Positions 11,099 to 21,772 of a stretch of 64,000 bases of DNA are shown here, in pieces. The position numbers were made by a program, and so were the translations under genes. The DNA is from Glaciimonas sp. PAMC28666 (GTDB lineage: Bacteria > Pseudomonadota > Gammaproteobacteria > Burkholderiales > Burkholderiaceae_D): positions 1,302,001 to 1,366,000 of the forward strand of contig NZ_CP070304.1 of assembly GCF_016917355.1 (NCBI RefSeq). The letters run 5' to 3'. Numbering within the stretch: position 1 is the first letter of the stretch; each line of letters starts with the position of its first letter. The notes below the pieces were generated by a model. That model saw nothing but the letters and a program-made list of their open reading frames with translations, was not told the origin of the DNA and did no database searches.

Positions 11099-11155
11099 GA
11101 TGAGGGCTTCAACAAGGAATGAAAAAAAGATAAAAATTAAACCTACCGGATCAGA

Positions 11156-12262
11156 TCACGCCAGCAAAGACTTTAGTGCCGCGATAAAAGCGGCATTTTC
11201 ATGTGGCAATCCTATCGTAATCCGCAACCATTCCGGCAAACCGTAATTTCCCACTGGCCGAACGATGATTCCCTGCTTTAACAAAGCCACATTCACGCGC
11301 GCTCCGGCAGCGGCATCCTCGCCAACTTTGACCATCACGAAATTGCCGAACGATGGCACATAAGCGAGTTTTAACGCGTCAAACGCCTCAGTCAATTGCG
11401 CATAGCCAGCGCTATTAATTTCGGCACTGCGTTGCAAGAATGGCTTGTCATTCAATGCAGCAATCGCAGCAGCCTGTGCCAACGAGTTGACATTGAACGG
11501 CTGACGAATGCGATTCAACAAATCAGTGATAGTCGGTTGCGCAATACCGAAACCAATACGTAACCCAGCCAGGCCATAGGCCTTGGACATTGTGCGCGAG
11601 ACTAGCAAATTGGGATACCGACGTACCCAGGCAATTGACTCGTATTGCAACTCTGGCGGCAGATATTCGTTATAAGCCTCATCGAGGACGACCACGACAT
11701 GCGCTGGCAATACCTGCAAAAACGCTTCCAGTTCAGCTGCTGGAATAAAAGTGCCGGTAGGATTATTCGGATTCGCAATAAAAATGAGTCGCGTGTCAGC
11801 TGTAATAGCCGCTGCCATTGCAGCCAGATCGTGACCGAAATCTTTAGCGGGCACGACAATCGCCCGCGCGCCGACCGCCTGGGTCGCCAACGCGTAGACA
11901 AGGAACGAATACTCGGCATACATTGCCGCTTGACCCGGTTGCACGAACGCGTGGGTAGCAAGTTCAAGAATATCGTTACTGCCATTGCCCAGCGTAATCC
12001 ATTCCGCGGGGACATTATATTTAGCTGTGATGGCGGCCTTCAGCTCAAATCCGTTCGCATCGGGATAGCGTCCAATATCCGCGATAGCGGCCTGCATCGC
12101 CAATTTGGCAGACTCCGGCATTCCGAGCGGGTTTTCGTTCGAGGCGAGTTTAATGATCTTCGCTTCATCAAGGCCGAACTCGCGCGCGACTTCGGCGATC
12201 GGTTTACCACCCTGGTAAGGCGCGATGGCGCGAACGTAATCTGGACCTAATTGAATCGACAT
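11156..12262 (-). CDS. hisC: Histidinol-phosphate aminotransferase
   Basis: 368 residues, a class I/II PLP aminotransferase. The PLP lysine is in SRTMSKAYGLAGLRIGFG, and NPNNPTGTFIPAAEL is the substrate/PLP-binding region. In this gene neighbourhood the enzyme is expected to serve histidine synthesis and also the amination of phenylpyruvate and 4-hydroxyphenylpyruvate. That second role is an inference from its position between pheA and tyrA. Confidence 0.93.
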   Translation of the reverse strand: MSIQLGPDYVRAIAPYQGGKPIAEVAREFGLDEAKIIKLASNENPLGMPESAKLAMQAAIADIGRYPDANGFELKAAITAKYNVPAEWITLGNGSNDILELATHAFVQPGQAAMYAEYSFLVYALATQAVGARAIVVPAKDFGHDLAAMAAAITADTRLIFIANPNNPTGTFIPAAELEAFLQVLPAHVVVVLDEAYNEYLPPELQYESIAWVRRYPNLLVSRTMSKAYGLAGLRIGFGIAQPTITDLLNRIRQPFNVNSLAQAAAIAALNDKPFLQRSAEINSAGYAQLTEAFDALKLAYVPSFGNFVMVKVGEDAAAGARVNVALLKQGIIVRPVGNYGLPEWLRITIGLPHENAAFIAALKSLLA

Positions 12263-12478
12263 CGTGCACTTTCTATATAAGTAACAGGAAATTTTGTCTT
12301 GGTATTTTGCGGCTACGGAGTAGTAGTCAAAATTCAGTCGTCGAATTTAGCCTTCAAATTCAGTCGTCAAACTCAGCCGTCAGTGCAGAGGCTGGATGCA
12401 ACGACCAGATTCAATGCTGGAATCAAAATCTGATTAAAAATATCGCATCCATGCGATCAGCGATTTCGCCGCAAAGCC

Positions 12479-13552
12479 CTAAAGACTCAGCGGATAGGAC
12501 CCTAACAACTTGAAAAAAGCAGCGTTTTGCTTAAGTTCAGCCAACGCTTTCGCCACTTTTTCATCCTTCTCGTGACCTTCTACATCAACATAAAAATAAT
12601 ATTCCCAGGCACCCATGCGTGCCGGGCGAGACTCGAAGCGACTCATAGAGACACCGTGACTGGCAAGCGGCGACAACAGGCTATACACAGCACCGGCTTT
12701 GTTTGGCACTGACAACACTAACGAAGTCTGATCTTTGCCGCTTGGGGTGGTGTGCAGTCGACCAACTACCGCAAATCGTGTGCGATTGTGAGGATCATCC
12801 TGAATATGCGCGCTAACAATTTGCAAGCCGTAGGTTTGCGCCGCAAGTTCACCCGCTATGCCAGCGACCGTCGGGTCTTCACTCGCCATACGCGCTGCTT
12901 CTGCATTGGACGCCACCGCCAAACGTTCAATATTGGGATAGTGCTGATTGAGCCATGCGTTGCACTGCGCCAGCGCTTGTGAATGCGCGCAAATCCGCGT
13001 GACAAGATCTGTCGTGCCATCCTTGGTCATCAGGCTGTGATGAACCGGAATCGCGACCTCTCCGCTAATCCGTAATGTCGTTTGCAAGAGTAAATCGAGC
13101 GTTCGATTAATAACGCCTTCGGAAGAGTTTTCAATCGGCACCACGCCAAAATCCGCCGTTCCCGCTTCCGCGGCACGAAACACTTCATCAATCGACGCGC
13201 ACGCCAGACTATCAACCGCGTGACCAAATTGCTGATATACAGCTTGCTCGCTGAACGTCCCGGTTGGACCGAGATAGGCAACGGTGACCCGTTTTTCCAG
13301 CGCCCGACAAGCCGACATTACCTCGCGGAAGATCGTTTGCACATCCCCCGATTGCAACGGGCCAGGGTTTCGATCCGCGACGCTGCGCAACACCTGCGCC
13401 TCGCGCTCCGGTCGAAACACGGGAGCGTTGGTTTCCGCTTTTACATGCCCTACTTCCTGTGCCAACTGGGCACGTCGGTTTAACAACACCAAAATTTCTG
13501 CATCGATGTCATCGATTTTTTGGCGTAACGGTAGAAGTTTTTCCTGGATCAT
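12479..13552 (-). CDS. pheA: Bifunctional chorismate mutase/prephenate dehydratase
   Basis: 357 residues in three parts: an AroQ-type chorismate mutase helix bundle (about 1-90, LRQKIDDIDAEILVLLNRRA), a prephenate dehydratase domain (about 95-270, VAYLGPTGTFSEQA) and a C-terminal ACT domain with the GALV-like (NKAGAVYSLL) and ESRP motifs that bind phenylalanine. It converts chorismate to phenylpyruvate and is expected to be feedback-inhibited by Phe. The 216-bp gap to hisC and the 180-bp gap to serC hold no genes. Confidence 0.96.
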   Translation of the reverse strand: MIQEKLLPLRQKIDDIDAEILVLLNRRAQLAQEVGHVKAETNAPVFRPEREAQVLRSVADRNPGPLQSGDVQTIFREVMSACRALEKRVTVAYLGPTGTFSEQAVYQQFGHAVDSLACASIDEVFRAAEAGTADFGVVPIENSSEGVINRTLDLLLQTTLRISGEVAIPVHHSLMTKDGTTDLVTRICAHSQALAQCNAWLNQHYPNIERLAVASNAEAARMASEDPTVAGIAGELAAQTYGLQIVSAHIQDDPHNRTRFAVVGRLHTTPSGKDQTSLVLSVPNKAGAVYSLLSPLASHGVSMSRFESRPARMGAWEYYFYVDVEGHEKDEKVAKALAELKQNAAFFKLLGSYPLSL

Positions 13553-13590
13553 GAGGTAGCTCGCATCGCTTTCTTTGCGTCTTTTATGTA

Positions 13591-13648
13591 TTGGACTTAC
13601 GCAAACACATCCCAGCTTTGGTCAAACTAGCGCAATGCATAAGTCCAA
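13591..13648. repeat. 58-bp inverted-repeat element between serC and pheA
   Basis: Arms of 13 bp (TTGGACTTACGCA at 13591-13603, and the reverse of TTGGACTTATGCA at 13636-13648) differ at one base and enclose about 32 bp. As RNA it gives a long imperfect hairpin in the serC-pheA gap. No T run follows. The termini look like those of a transposable element remnant, but no target duplication is clear. Confidence 0.5.
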
Positions 13649-13732
13649 ATGGTGTCAATTTCTTTAGAAGTTAATTATGCTTCGGTTCTGCCTTGATATT
13701 TTCTGCAAAACGTATTTCAGCCTGCCCGCCTT

Positions 13733-14857
13733 TCAAGCCAGCCTCTCAAACTCTTTCAGGTAGGCGACCAGCGTTTCAACACCTTCGATTGGCATCGCGT
13801 TATAAATCGAGGCACGCATGCCTCCAACCGATTTATGTCCTTTTAACTGCAGCAAACCATGTTCTTTCGCGCCGCTGAGAAAAGCCTCGTTTCTGGATTC
13901 GTCCTGCAGAAAAAATGGCACGTTCATACGCGAGCGGCAATCGGCCGCGATTTTTGTCTGATAGAAAGCGGTTGAATCAAGGTAGTCATACAACAAGGTA
14001 GCTTTAGCGATATTGCGTTGCTCCATCGCAGCAACGCCGCCCTGACGCTTTAGCCATTGAAACACCAGACCAGCGATATAGATCGCATAGGTCGGTGGCG
14101 TGTTGTACATGGAGTCGTTGTCGGCCACGATTTTCCAGTCAAAAGCAGACGGACAACCCGGCATGGCATGCCCCAGCAAGTCTTCACGCACCACCACAAT
14201 CGTTAGCCCGGCGGGGCCAATATTTTTTTGCGCACCACCGTAAATCACACCATATTTGGAAACATCAACGGCACGTGACAGAATATGCGACGACATGTCG
14301 GCTACTAATGGTGCGCCGTTAGTTTCCGCGCCAACATCGGGCGTAAACTGATACTCAACGCCGTCAATAGTTTCATTCGTGCAAATGTGTACGTACGCGG
14401 CATCTTGCGACAATTGCCAGCTTTCCCGCGCTGGAATCTGCGCAAATTTCTGCGGCTCGGATGACGCCGCTACATTTACTTTGCAAAAGCGCCTGGCTTC
14501 CTTAATCGACTTAGTCGACCAGGACCCGGTGTTGATGTAATCCGCGATGCCTGGGAGCAATTTGTCTTCACTAAGACGGGATGCCAGGTTCATTGGAATA
14601 ATGGCATTTTCGGCGATCGCGCCGCCTTGCAGGAACAGGCACTTATAGTTATCCGGAATGCCTAGCAGTTCGCGAAAATCGCGTTGTGCCGCATTCATAA
14701 TTGACATGAATTCGCTGCCGCGATGACTCATCTCCATGACCGACATGCCACTACCATGCCAATCCAGCATTTCTAAAGCAGCTTGTTGCAGCACTTCTTT
14801 TGGCAATACGGCGGGACCGGCGGAAAAATTATAAATAGGCATGTTGACACTCGTCAA
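13733..14857 (-). CDS. serC: Phosphoserine aminotransferase
   Basis: 374 residues, about 12 longer than the E. coli enzyme. The N-terminus [18 protein letters not shown] is family-typical, and the PLP lysine is in [20 protein letters not shown]. It makes 3-phosphoserine and also acts in pyridoxal phosphate synthesis. The start is the ATG at 14857; an in-frame ATG for MPIYNF lies 15 bp downstream and is about as likely. It follows gyrA after two hairpins that probably stop gyrA transcription. Confidence 0.96.
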   Translation of the reverse strand: MTSVNMPIYNFSAGPAVLPKEVLQQAALEMLDWHGSGMSVMEMSHRGSEFMSIMNAAQRDFRELLGIPDNYKCLFLQGGAIAENAIIPMNLASRLSEDKLLPGIADYINTGSWSTKSIKEARRFCKVNVAASSEPQKFAQIPARESWQLSQDAAYVHICTNETIDGVEYQFTPDVGAETNGAPLVADMSSHILSRAVDVSKYGVIYGGAQKNIGPAGLTIVVVREDLLGHAMPGCPSAFDWKIVADNDSMYNTPPTYAIYIAGLVFQWLKRQGGVAAMEQRNIAKATLLYDYLDSTAFYQTKIAADCRSRMNVPFFLQDESRNEAFLSGAKEHGLLQLKGHKSVGGMRASIYNAMPIEGVETLVAYLKEFERLA

Positions 14858-14957
14858 GAGAAGCTAAGGACAGCGAGATTTTGAAAAAATTACTAAATAC
14901 CAAAAGAGTAACAAGAAGAAAGACGAATATATAGTCGAAGCAAACTTCCTTGCTTCA

Positions 14958-14983
14958 GGCCAACCATTCCATGATGGTTGGCC
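14958..14983 (-). terminator. Perfect 10-bp hairpin in the gyrA-serC gap
   Basis: Arms 14958-14967 and 14974-14983 (GGCCAACCAT and its complement) enclose a 6-base loop. It is the second of two strong hairpins after gyrA and has no T tract of its own, so it may be a back-up stop or a stability element. Confidence 0.45.
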
Positions 14984-14999
14984 GCCCCTAAAACAACAA

Positions 15000-15046
15000 T
15001 CCGGTCAAGCGAGAGGCGGAGCAAAAAACTCTCCTGCTTGACCGGA
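15000..15046 (-). terminator. Long hairpin after gyrA
   Basis: An 11-bp perfect outer stem (15000-15010 with 15036-15046) contains a 5-bp inner stem (GAGAG/CTCTC). On the minus strand it begins 14 bp after the gyrA stop codon and is followed by a T-rich stretch (ATTGTTGTTTT). It is the likely gyrA terminator. Confidence 0.7.
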
Positions 15047-15060
15047 CTTCTTAGAGACTT

Positions 15061-17802
15061 TTACTCAGCGTCGGAAGGGCCACTTTCGTCGCCCGGCTTC
15101 TCGTTGCCCGGCGATGCGTCGCCCGCAACATTGTTACCGGCATCCGCCTCATCTGAAGCGGCAGGAGATCCAGCTTCCGTCGAACCGCCTGCAGTCGCGC
15201 CTTCTTCCGACATTATTTCCTCGACGTCACTTTCCATCACTCGCTGCAAGCCACTCAGCTTGGTGCCGTCTTCGACTGCGATCAGCGTCACACCTTGCGT
15301 GGCACGACCCATTTCGCGGATTTCGGCGACCCGGGTGCGTATTAATACACCACCGGTTGTGATCAGGATAATTTCGTCGCTCGGCTCAACCAACGTCGCG
15401 GCGACAACTTTACCGTTACGTTCGCTGGTTTGAATCGCGATCATTCCCTTGGTACCACGGCCATGACGTGTATATTCAGTAATCGGCGTGCGTTTACCGT
15501 AACCGTTTTCAGTTGCGGTCAAAACCGATTGCTGTTCGTTTTCCGCAACCAGCAGAGCGATCACTTGTTGACCGTCTTCCAGATTCATACCGCGCACACC
15601 GCGAGCAGTACGACCCATTGGACGCACATCATTTTCGTCAAAGCGCACTGCTTTGCCCGAGTCTGAGAACAACATTACATCATGTTGTCCGTCAGTCAGC
15701 GCAGCGCCGATCAAGAAGTCGCCATCATCCAGATCTACCGCAATAATTCCCGCTTTACGTGGATTGCTGAAGTCAGACAATGGTGTCTTTTTCACGGTAC
15801 CCAGACTGGTCGACATAAAAATGTAACGATCTTCCGGGAACGTGCGGTTATCGCCGGACAATGGCAGTACAACGGTAATCTTTTCACCATCTTGCAATGG
15901 GAACATATTGACGATTGGCTTGCCGCGTGAATTGCGCGAACCTTGCGGCACTTCCCAAATTTTTAGCCAGTACAAACGACCGCGGTTACTAAAGCATAAG
16001 ATGTAATCGTGCGTATTTCCTACGAACAACTGATCGATCCAATCGTCCTCTTTCGTCGCCATCGCCTGTTTACCGCGGCCGCCGCGCTTTTGCGCACGAT
16101 ACTCGGAGACCGGTTGCGATTTCATGTAACCGGTATGCGATAACGTCACCACCATGTCTTGCGGCGTGATCAGATCTTCAGTGCCGAGATCGGTTGGATT
16201 CAACTCGATCTGCGAACGACGTTCATCTTTATTACCAATGCCGTATTCGTTTTTTGCCGCGTTCATTTCGTCAGTAATAATGACGGTAACACGCTCTGGA
16301 TTGGCCAAAATATCGAGCAAGTCAGCGATGGTAATCATCACATCTTTGTACTCGTTCACAATCTTGTCTTGCTCTAGGCCAGTTAAACGTTGCAAACGCA
16401 TTTGCAGAATTTCTTGCGCCTGATCGTCGGACAGTTTGTATAACCCATCAGTCTGAATGCCGTAATGCACTGGCAGATTTTCCGGACGGAAAGCGTTAAT
16501 TCCAGCCGTGTTTTCCGCACCGGTACGTTGCAACATGTCCCGCACGACCGACGAATCCCACGACCGCTCCATCAAGCCAGCTTTCGCCACTGGTGGCGTC
16601 GGTGCGGCTTTGATGATCGCAATGAAATCATCGATATTCGCCAACGCGACCGCCAGACCTTCCAATACGTGACCACGTTCACGGGCTTTGCGCAGTTCAA
16701 AAACGGTACGACGCGTAACCACTTCCCGACGATGTGACAGGAAGCATTCCAGCATTTGCTTCAGGTTCAGCAGTTTCGGCTGACCGTCCACCAACGCCAC
16801 CATGTTCATGCCGAACGTATCTTGCAGCTGCGTTTGCTTGTATAAATTGTTCAGTACAACTTCAGCGACTTCGCCGCGCTTAAGCTCGATGACTACGCGC
16901 ATACCCGATTTATCGGACTCGTCGCGCAGGTCGGAAATACCCTCAAGCTTCTTGTCGCGCACCAACTCTGCGATCCGTTCGAGCAACGCCTTCTTATTAA
17001 CCTGATACGGCAACTCATCGATGATGATAGCCGTACGGCCCTCACGACCGTACTCTTCAAAATGGGTCTTCGCACGCATCACCACACGGCCGCGGCCGGT
17101 ACGGTAACCGTCGCGCACACCGGAAACACCGTAAATAATCCCGGCGGTCGGGAAGTCCGGCGCTGGAATGATTTCGATCAATTCATCGATAGTCACACCC
17201 GGATTACGCAATACGTGCAGCGCACCGTTGATGACTTCGGTAATGTTGTGCGGCGGAATATTGGTCGCCATACCGACGGCGATACCAGACGAACCATTGA
17301 TCAGCAGGTTGGGGATGCGCGTCGGCAATACCGACGGTTCTTTTTCCTTGCCGTCATAGTTAGGGACGAAATCGACGGTGTCTTTATCGATATCGGCCAA
17401 AATTTCGCTGGCAATCTTGTCCAGGCGGCACTCGGTGTAACGCATCGCCGCAGCGCCGTCACCGTCGATTGAACCGAAGTTACCCTGCCCGTCGACCAGC
17501 ATGTAGCGCAACGAAAAATTCTGCGCCATACGCACCAGCGTGTCGTAAATCGATTGGTCGCCATGCGGGTGATATTTACCCATGACTTCACCAACCACAC
17601 GCGCACATTTGACGTAAGGGCGATTCCAGACATTGTTCATTTCGTGCATGGCGAATAACACCCTGCGATGCACCGGCTTAAGGCCGTCGCGCACATCGGG
17701 CAGCGCACGTCCGACGATCACGCTCATGGCGTAATCGAGGTAACTTTTGCGCATTTCGTCTTCGAGGGAAATCGGTATTGTTTCTTTAGCGAATTGATCC
17801 AT
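15061..17802 (-). CDS. gyrA: DNA gyrase subunit A
   Basis: 913 residues. The catalytic core includes [10 protein letters not shown], with the active-site Tyr that is covalently joined to DNA, and the C-terminal beta-pinwheel carries the GyrA box QKRGGRGK. The quinolone-resistance region reads [17 protein letters not shown], so residue 83 is Gln instead of the Ser or Thr common in other bacteria, while Asp82 and Asp87 are kept. The last 45 or so residues are a Gly/Ser/Ala/Glu/Asp-rich tail of low complexity. It works with GyrB to supercoil DNA. Confidence 0.98.
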   Translation of the reverse strand: MDQFAKETIPISLEDEMRKSYLDYAMSVIVGRALPDVRDGLKPVHRRVLFAMHEMNNVWNRPYVKCARVVGEVMGKYHPHGDQSIYDTLVRMAQNFSLRYMLVDGQGNFGSIDGDGAAAMRYTECRLDKIASEILADIDKDTVDFVPNYDGKEKEPSVLPTRIPNLLINGSSGIAVGMATNIPPHNITEVINGALHVLRNPGVTIDELIEIIPAPDFPTAGIIYGVSGVRDGYRTGRGRVVMRAKTHFEEYGREGRTAIIIDELPYQVNKKALLERIAELVRDKKLEGISDLRDESDKSGMRVVIELKRGEVAEVVLNNLYKQTQLQDTFGMNMVALVDGQPKLLNLKQMLECFLSHRREVVTRRTVFELRKARERGHVLEGLAVALANIDDFIAIIKAAPTPPVAKAGLMERSWDSSVVRDMLQRTGAENTAGINAFRPENLPVHYGIQTDGLYKLSDDQAQEILQMRLQRLTGLEQDKIVNEYKDVMITIADLLDILANPERVTVIITDEMNAAKNEYGIGNKDERRSQIELNPTDLGTEDLITPQDMVVTLSHTGYMKSQPVSEYRAQKRGGRGKQAMATKEDDWIDQLFVGNTHDYILCFSNRGRLYWLKIWEVPQGSRNSRGKPIVNMFPLQDGEKITVVLPLSGDNRTFPEDRYIFMSTSLGTVKKTPLSDFSNPRKAGIIAVDLDDGDFLIGAALTDGQHDVMLFSDSGKAVRFDENDVRPMGRTARGVRGMNLEDGQQVIALLVAENEQQSVLTATENGYGKRTPITEYTRHGRGTKGMIAIQTSERNGKVVAATLVEPSDEIILITTGGVLIRTRVAEIREMGRATQGVTLIAVEDGTKLSGLQRVMESDVEEIMSEEGATAGGSTEAGSPAASDEADAGNNVAGDASPGNEKPGDESGPSDAE

Positions 17803-17960
17803 TAGCGAGTCGGCGAGTCTTTACTTAGGTTGATAGATCACGGATAAAAGCTGACCATGGCCTGGCATTCAATTTTAACAACTTGGGTGACGCCGATGGA
17901 TTCACTAGGAGCATCAGGATCAGCCGGGAATGCAGCCAAAGGTTCGCATTGAGACGCGTG

Positions 17961-17969
17961 ATTTTAGCA
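17961..17969 (-). promoter_or_regulatory. Candidate extended -10 promoter for gyrA
   Basis: On the minus strand TGCTAAAAT forms an extended -10 inside an inverted repeat (CGCGTG...CACGCG). It would start a transcript about 150 bases before the gyrA ATG. No good -35 was found. The rest of the 17803-18273 gap shows no gene; the + strand gene at 18274 must have its promoter here too. Confidence 0.35.
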
Positions 17970-18273
17970 CGCGGCGCTCATTGATCGGCGTTTCGCACGG
18001 CAAGCAATTCGCCTCAAGGGGTCAAATGAATATATTGCATAGAAAAAATATGCTTAAATGCAACTTCCAAAATCATCACGCGGTTCTATTCCGATCAACA
18101 TGCAGCCCTATTTTTAATACCGCGCGCTTTTCCAATCGTCTGCCCATCGCATTTTAGACAGGCATCTTGCTTCTTACATTGAGTTCAACCCAATTCATTC
18201 GGGCGCACAACGCACAGTCATTGTGGGCGCGAAAAATAAGGTCACCGTCGCCATTACCCTCAGGAAAATATTT

Positions 18274-18945
18274 ATGCGTCAACTCCTCGCACTTAGTCTA
18301 TTAATAGGCACTGCTTCGCAATTTGCGCCAACCATCGCGTTTGCTCAAACTTCTGACGTTCAGGCGAATACCTCCAGCAGCGCATATCTTCAAGATAACC
18401 GTGGCCCAATCGCCCGTAGCCAGTTTGGCCTTTGCTGGCGCTCAGGATACTGGGATGACAAAGCGGCCATCACCGGATGCGATGGGCAGCTCGTTCCGCC
18501 TGTCATGAAAATAACCGCGCCGGAAATAGCTGTCGCCCCCACCGCGCTACCGTTAGCGCTACCCTCTACCAATCAATGCAGTTTTTCCCTCAATCTCAGC
18601 GGCGACCAGACATTTACCTTCGGCAAGAGTGCCATGACAACAAATGCTAAAAAACAAATAGACCGTGATGTTCTCCCGCAACTCATCCATTGCGGCGCGA
18701 CAAATGCAATTGCCATTACCGGCTACACGGACCGTCTTGGAACAGATCATTACAATCAGCAATTGTCTTCACAACGAGCTGAAAACGTTGCGAGTTACCT
18801 AAAGAGCAAGGGAATTATTGCCACAATCACCACCATCGGTGCAGGCAAATCGCAGCCTTTGATGTCATGCAGCAACAAACTGACCCACAACAAACTTGTC
18901 AAATGCCTTGCGCCCAATAGGCGCGTAAGCATCGAAGCGCGGTAA
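18274..18945 (+). CDS. OmpA-family outer membrane protein, paralogue 1
   Basis: 223 residues. A signal peptide (MRQLLALSLLIGTASQF...AFAQ) is followed by a short N-terminal module with the pattern SAYLQDNRGPIARSQFGLCW and GCDG, and a C-terminal OmpA-like peptidoglycan-binding domain (about 110-223). The peptidoglycan-contact Asp and Arg are present in GYTDRLGTDHYNQQLSSQRA. The ATG at 18274 is chosen for its upstream AGGA. There is no 8-stranded barrel domain, so this is a periplasmic or outer-membrane linked protein. The same module recurs in the next gene, so the two arose by duplication, but this copy has diverged and has extra Cys residues near its end. Confidence 0.85.
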   Translation: MRQLLALSLLIGTASQFAPTIAFAQTSDVQANTSSSAYLQDNRGPIARSQFGLCWRSGYWDDKAAITGCDGQLVPPVMKITAPEIAVAPTALPLALPSTNQCSFSLNLSGDQTFTFGKSAMTTNAKKQIDRDVLPQLIHCGATNAIAITGYTDRLGTDHYNQQLSSQRAENVASYLKSKGIIATITTIGAGKSQPLMSCSNKLTHNKLVKCLAPNRRVSIEAR

Positions 18946-19239
18946 ATTAACCAGCCATCAACAAATAATTCGTATAGTTCCGAAAACCAATATATGATGA
19001 TGTCCGCAGTGATGTTTTCAAATTGATATGTTGTGCGAAAACAACGAAGCAAGAAAAACGTGGTGCTAGCTTTTGCCATACTTAGCTACCATTAGCAGCC
19101 TGTGGCAGAATGATGGCTAGTGCCTTGCATGTAGCCAATTTCACATGTAACAGCTCGAACCACGTGGTATTATCCAATTTTTGATGTCGTATATTAGTTG
19201 CGCAGTTAATCTGCGGATATCTCAACCGAGAGGAGAAAC

Positions 19240-19869
19240 ATGAATAAATTAGCAAAACTCGTCTTCGCTGCGTCCGCAGTCGTCGCACTGACTGCCTCAG
19301 CGCAGGAAATTAAAGATATCCAAGCTAAAACTCCAACGAGTGCTTACGTGCAAGACGCACGCGGCACGATCGTTCGTGATCCGTACGGCCTATGCTGGCA
19401 TACCGGCTACTGGACACCAGCTGATTCAGTACCAGGTTGCGATGGTGAATTAGCACAAGCTGCGCCAGTTCCAGCTCCTGCTCCTGCACCTGCTCCAGTT
19501 GCTGTCGCCCCAACATCACAAAAAGTTACTTTCGCTGCTGATGCATTCTTTGACTTCGACAAAGCTGTACTGAAGCCAGAAGGCAAAGCAAAGCTTGATG
19601 ATTTGACTTCAAAACTGGGTGAATTGAACCTGGAAGTCATCATTGCTGTCGGTCACACTGACTCTATCGGTTCGGTTGCTTACAACCAGAAACTGTCGAT
19701 CCGTCGTGCTGAAGCTGTTAAAGCATATTTGGTTCATAAAGGTATTGAATCAAACCGTGTTTACACCGAAGGTAAAGGCAAGTCACAACCGGTCGCTGAT
19801 AACAAGACCGCTGCTGGCCGCGCTAAAAACCGTCGCGTTGAAATCGAAGTCGTTGGTACATCCAAGTAA
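19240..19869 (+). CDS. OmpA-family outer membrane protein, paralogue 2
   Basis: 209 residues. A signal peptide (MNKLAKLVFAASAVVALTASAQ), the module SAYVQDARGTIVRDPYGLCW...GCDG, a Pro/Ala linker (APVPAPAPAPAPVAV) and an OmpA-like domain with FFDFDKAVLKPEGK and GHTDSIGSVAYNQKLSIRRA. It binds peptidoglycan and tethers the outer membrane. A strong ribosome site (GAGAGGAGAAAC) and a strong terminator suggest high expression. It lies between gyrA and ubiG, where Burkholderiales usually have an ompA gene. Confidence 0.92.
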   Translation: MNKLAKLVFAASAVVALTASAQEIKDIQAKTPTSAYVQDARGTIVRDPYGLCWHTGYWTPADSVPGCDGELAQAAPVPAPAPAPAPVAVAPTSQKVTFAADAFFDFDKAVLKPEGKAKLDDLTSKLGELNLEVIIAVGHTDSIGSVAYNQKLSIRRAEAVKAYLVHKGIESNRVYTEGKGKSQPVADNKTAAGRAKNRRVEIEVVGTSK

Positions 19870-19889
19870 TCGATTTAGACTCGATCAAA

Positions 19890-19914
19890 AACCCTGCTTC
19901 GGCGGGGTTTTTTT
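19890..19914 (+). terminator. Intrinsic terminator after the second ompA-like gene
   Basis: AACCCTGC-TTCG-GCGGGGTT stem with one G-U pair and a UUCG loop, followed by a run of T residues. It lies 21 bp after the stop codon. Confidence 0.9.
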
Positions 19915-20225
19915 ACGTCCGCTTTTTACCTCGCACTCTCTATATTTCCATTTAGCCGCGCGAATGCCCATGTCCCGTGACGCTTCGTAATTTCAAAGTT
20001 TCGATTACTGATTACTGACCTTTTATATGCTTTGCCGTCGTTATTGCCCTCTGGCATCGCTCAACTTAAACACAGCGATCGGCTTTGCGAAATGTCGATT
20101 GATGCTGCATAGATATTTACCCTCCCGCCACGTCCCGTCGCCTGATGTTTCCACTAACAAACTTTGGAAATCCGGACTTACGCGCCCCAAACCAACTCCG
20201 CAAACCGTCCGTTTCAGCTATCATA

Positions 20226-20930
20226 ATGAATATGAACGTTGACCAATCAGAAGTCCAAAAATTCAGTGATCTTGCCCACCGATGGTGGGACCCGGATGCT
20301 GAATTCCGTCCGCTGCATGAAATTAACCCACTTCGTCTGGAATGGATTAATGCGCGCGCCGCCCTTGCCGGGAAAAAAGTCCTGGATATTGGCTGCGGTG
20401 GTGGCATCCTCGCAGAGTCGATGGCAAAGAAAGGCGCTTTCGTCACCGGGATCGATTTGTCGGAGAAAGCCCTCAAAGTTGCTGACCTCCACGGTTTGGA
20501 ATCCGGCGTTCAAGTACATTACGAAAAAATTGCCGCCGAAGACCTGGCTGAACGCGAAGCGGGCCAGTTTGATACAGTGACTTGCATGGAAATGCTGGAG
20601 CACGTGCCCGATCCTGCCTCCATTGTTCGTGCTTGCGCCACTTTGGTGAAACCGGGAGGGAAAGTTTTTTTCTCCACGTTGAATCGAAACCCGAAGTCGT
20701 ATTTATTCGCCATCCTCGGTGCGGAATATTTGCTACGCATGCTGCCAAAGGGTACGCATGACTATGCAAAATTCATTACCCCTGCCGAGTTATCACAGTT
20801 TGCACGCAACGCCGGATTAACGGTCGATAGCTTAAAGGGCATGAGCTACAACCCGCTAACCCGCATCTACTCGCTCAATCAGGATATCAGCGTTAATTAT
20901 TTGATTGCGTGTACGCGGACCGCAGAATGA
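20226..20930 (+). CDS. ubiG: Ubiquinone biosynthesis O-methyltransferase
   Basis: 234 residues from the ATG at 20226, close to the usual length. It has SAM-binding motif [17 protein letters not shown] and the family-typical [20 protein letters not shown] and [20 protein letters not shown]. The enzyme makes both O-methylations of ubiquinone synthesis. The ribosome site is weak; a second ATG two codons on is also possible. It is followed by gph as in most betaproteobacteria. The 350 bp before it hold only the terminator at 19890. Confidence 0.96.
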   Translation: MNMNVDQSEVQKFSDLAHRWWDPDAEFRPLHEINPLRLEWINARAALAGKKVLDIGCGGGILAESMAKKGAFVTGIDLSEKALKVADLHGLESGVQVHYEKIAAEDLAEREAGQFDTVTCMEMLEHVPDPASIVRACATLVKPGGKVFFSTLNRNPKSYLFAILGAEYLLRMLPKGTHDYAKFITPAELSQFARNAGLTVDSLKGMSYNPLTRIYSLNQDISVNYLIACTRTAE

Positions 20931-21097
20931 CATGGCCGACGCAATCGTCCTTCATTAGCCGCCTAATCTTTAATCGTCAATTCGTTCCTGCAATTTCCAA
21001 GAGCGGCCTGGTTTAATTAAGGTGCTCACCATCTAAAGGGTGGTGATCTCCTTTGCGCCGCCCATATCAACGTCTCGTCCACGATCCTCTCCAAAAA

Positions 21098-21772
21098 ATG
21101 ATATCTCTGCCAACACCACGCGCTATTCTGTTTGATCTCGACGGCACACTTGCCGATACTGCTCCCGATCTGGCAGCAGCGATGAACCGACTCCAACTTG
21201 AACGCGGCTTGACGACAACTCCCTATCACGCGTTGCGCCCTTTCGCCTCTGCTGGTGCACGCGGTTTAATTGGTGTCGCATTCGGTCTTAAACCCGGTGA
21301 CGATGGCTATGAAGCGTTGCGCGTTGCATTTTTAGATAATTATGCTGCTTCCCTGGCAGAACAAAGCAGTCTGTTCGATGGTGTTTCGCTACTCCTGCAA
21401 GAGCTCGAACAGCGTGGTCTTGCATGGGGAGTTGTGACTAATAAAGCAACACGCTTTACCGATCTTTTAATTCCACAAATTGGATTGCAAGACGCTGGCT
21501 GTGTCATTTCCGGCGATACAACGGCGCACCCGAAACCGCATCCTGCACCTTTATTAGAAGCTGCACGACGCCTGAATCTGCAACCGCAAGAATGCTGGTA
21601 TGTGGGAGATGATCTGCGCGATATACAAGCAGGCCGCGCTGCTGGAATGCCAACAGTGGCTGCCGCCTGGGGCTATTGCGGCCATGCCGAGCCGATCACG
21701 TGGGAAGCCGATGCACTTTCGACAACACCCCATGAATTAATGGCATTGATCCAGCGGTCATTGGCACAGTAA
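21098..21772 (+). CDS. gph: Phosphoglycolate phosphatase, HAD superfamily
   Basis: 224 residues from the ATG at 21098. HAD motif I FDLDGTLADTAPDL, motif III Lys in AHPKPHPAPLLEA and motif IV YVGDDLRDIQAGRAAGM are all present. It removes phosphate from 2-phosphoglycolate. A TTG at 21053 would add 15 residues and has no family support. It pairs with ubiG upstream and a terminator follows. Confidence 0.93.
   Translation: MISLPTPRAILFDLDGTLADTAPDLAAAMNRLQLERGLTTTPYHALRPFASAGARGLIGVAFGLKPGDDGYEALRVAFLDNYAASLAEQSSLFDGVSLLLQELEQRGLAWGVVTNKATRFTDLLIPQIGLQDAGCVISGDTTAHPKPHPAPLLEAARRLNLQPQECWYVGDDLRDIQAGRAAGMPTVAAAWGYCGHAEPITWEADALSTTPHELMALIQRSLAQ

Noticed and set aside
19159..19168. ACCACGTGGT palindrome upstream of the second ompA-like gene
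   Set aside because: A 10-bp palindrome is common by chance and no spacing to a promoter was found.
20170..20184. GGACTTACGC match to the serC-pheA repeat arm
   Set aside because: Ten bases inside the ubiG leader with no inverse partner; expected by chance.
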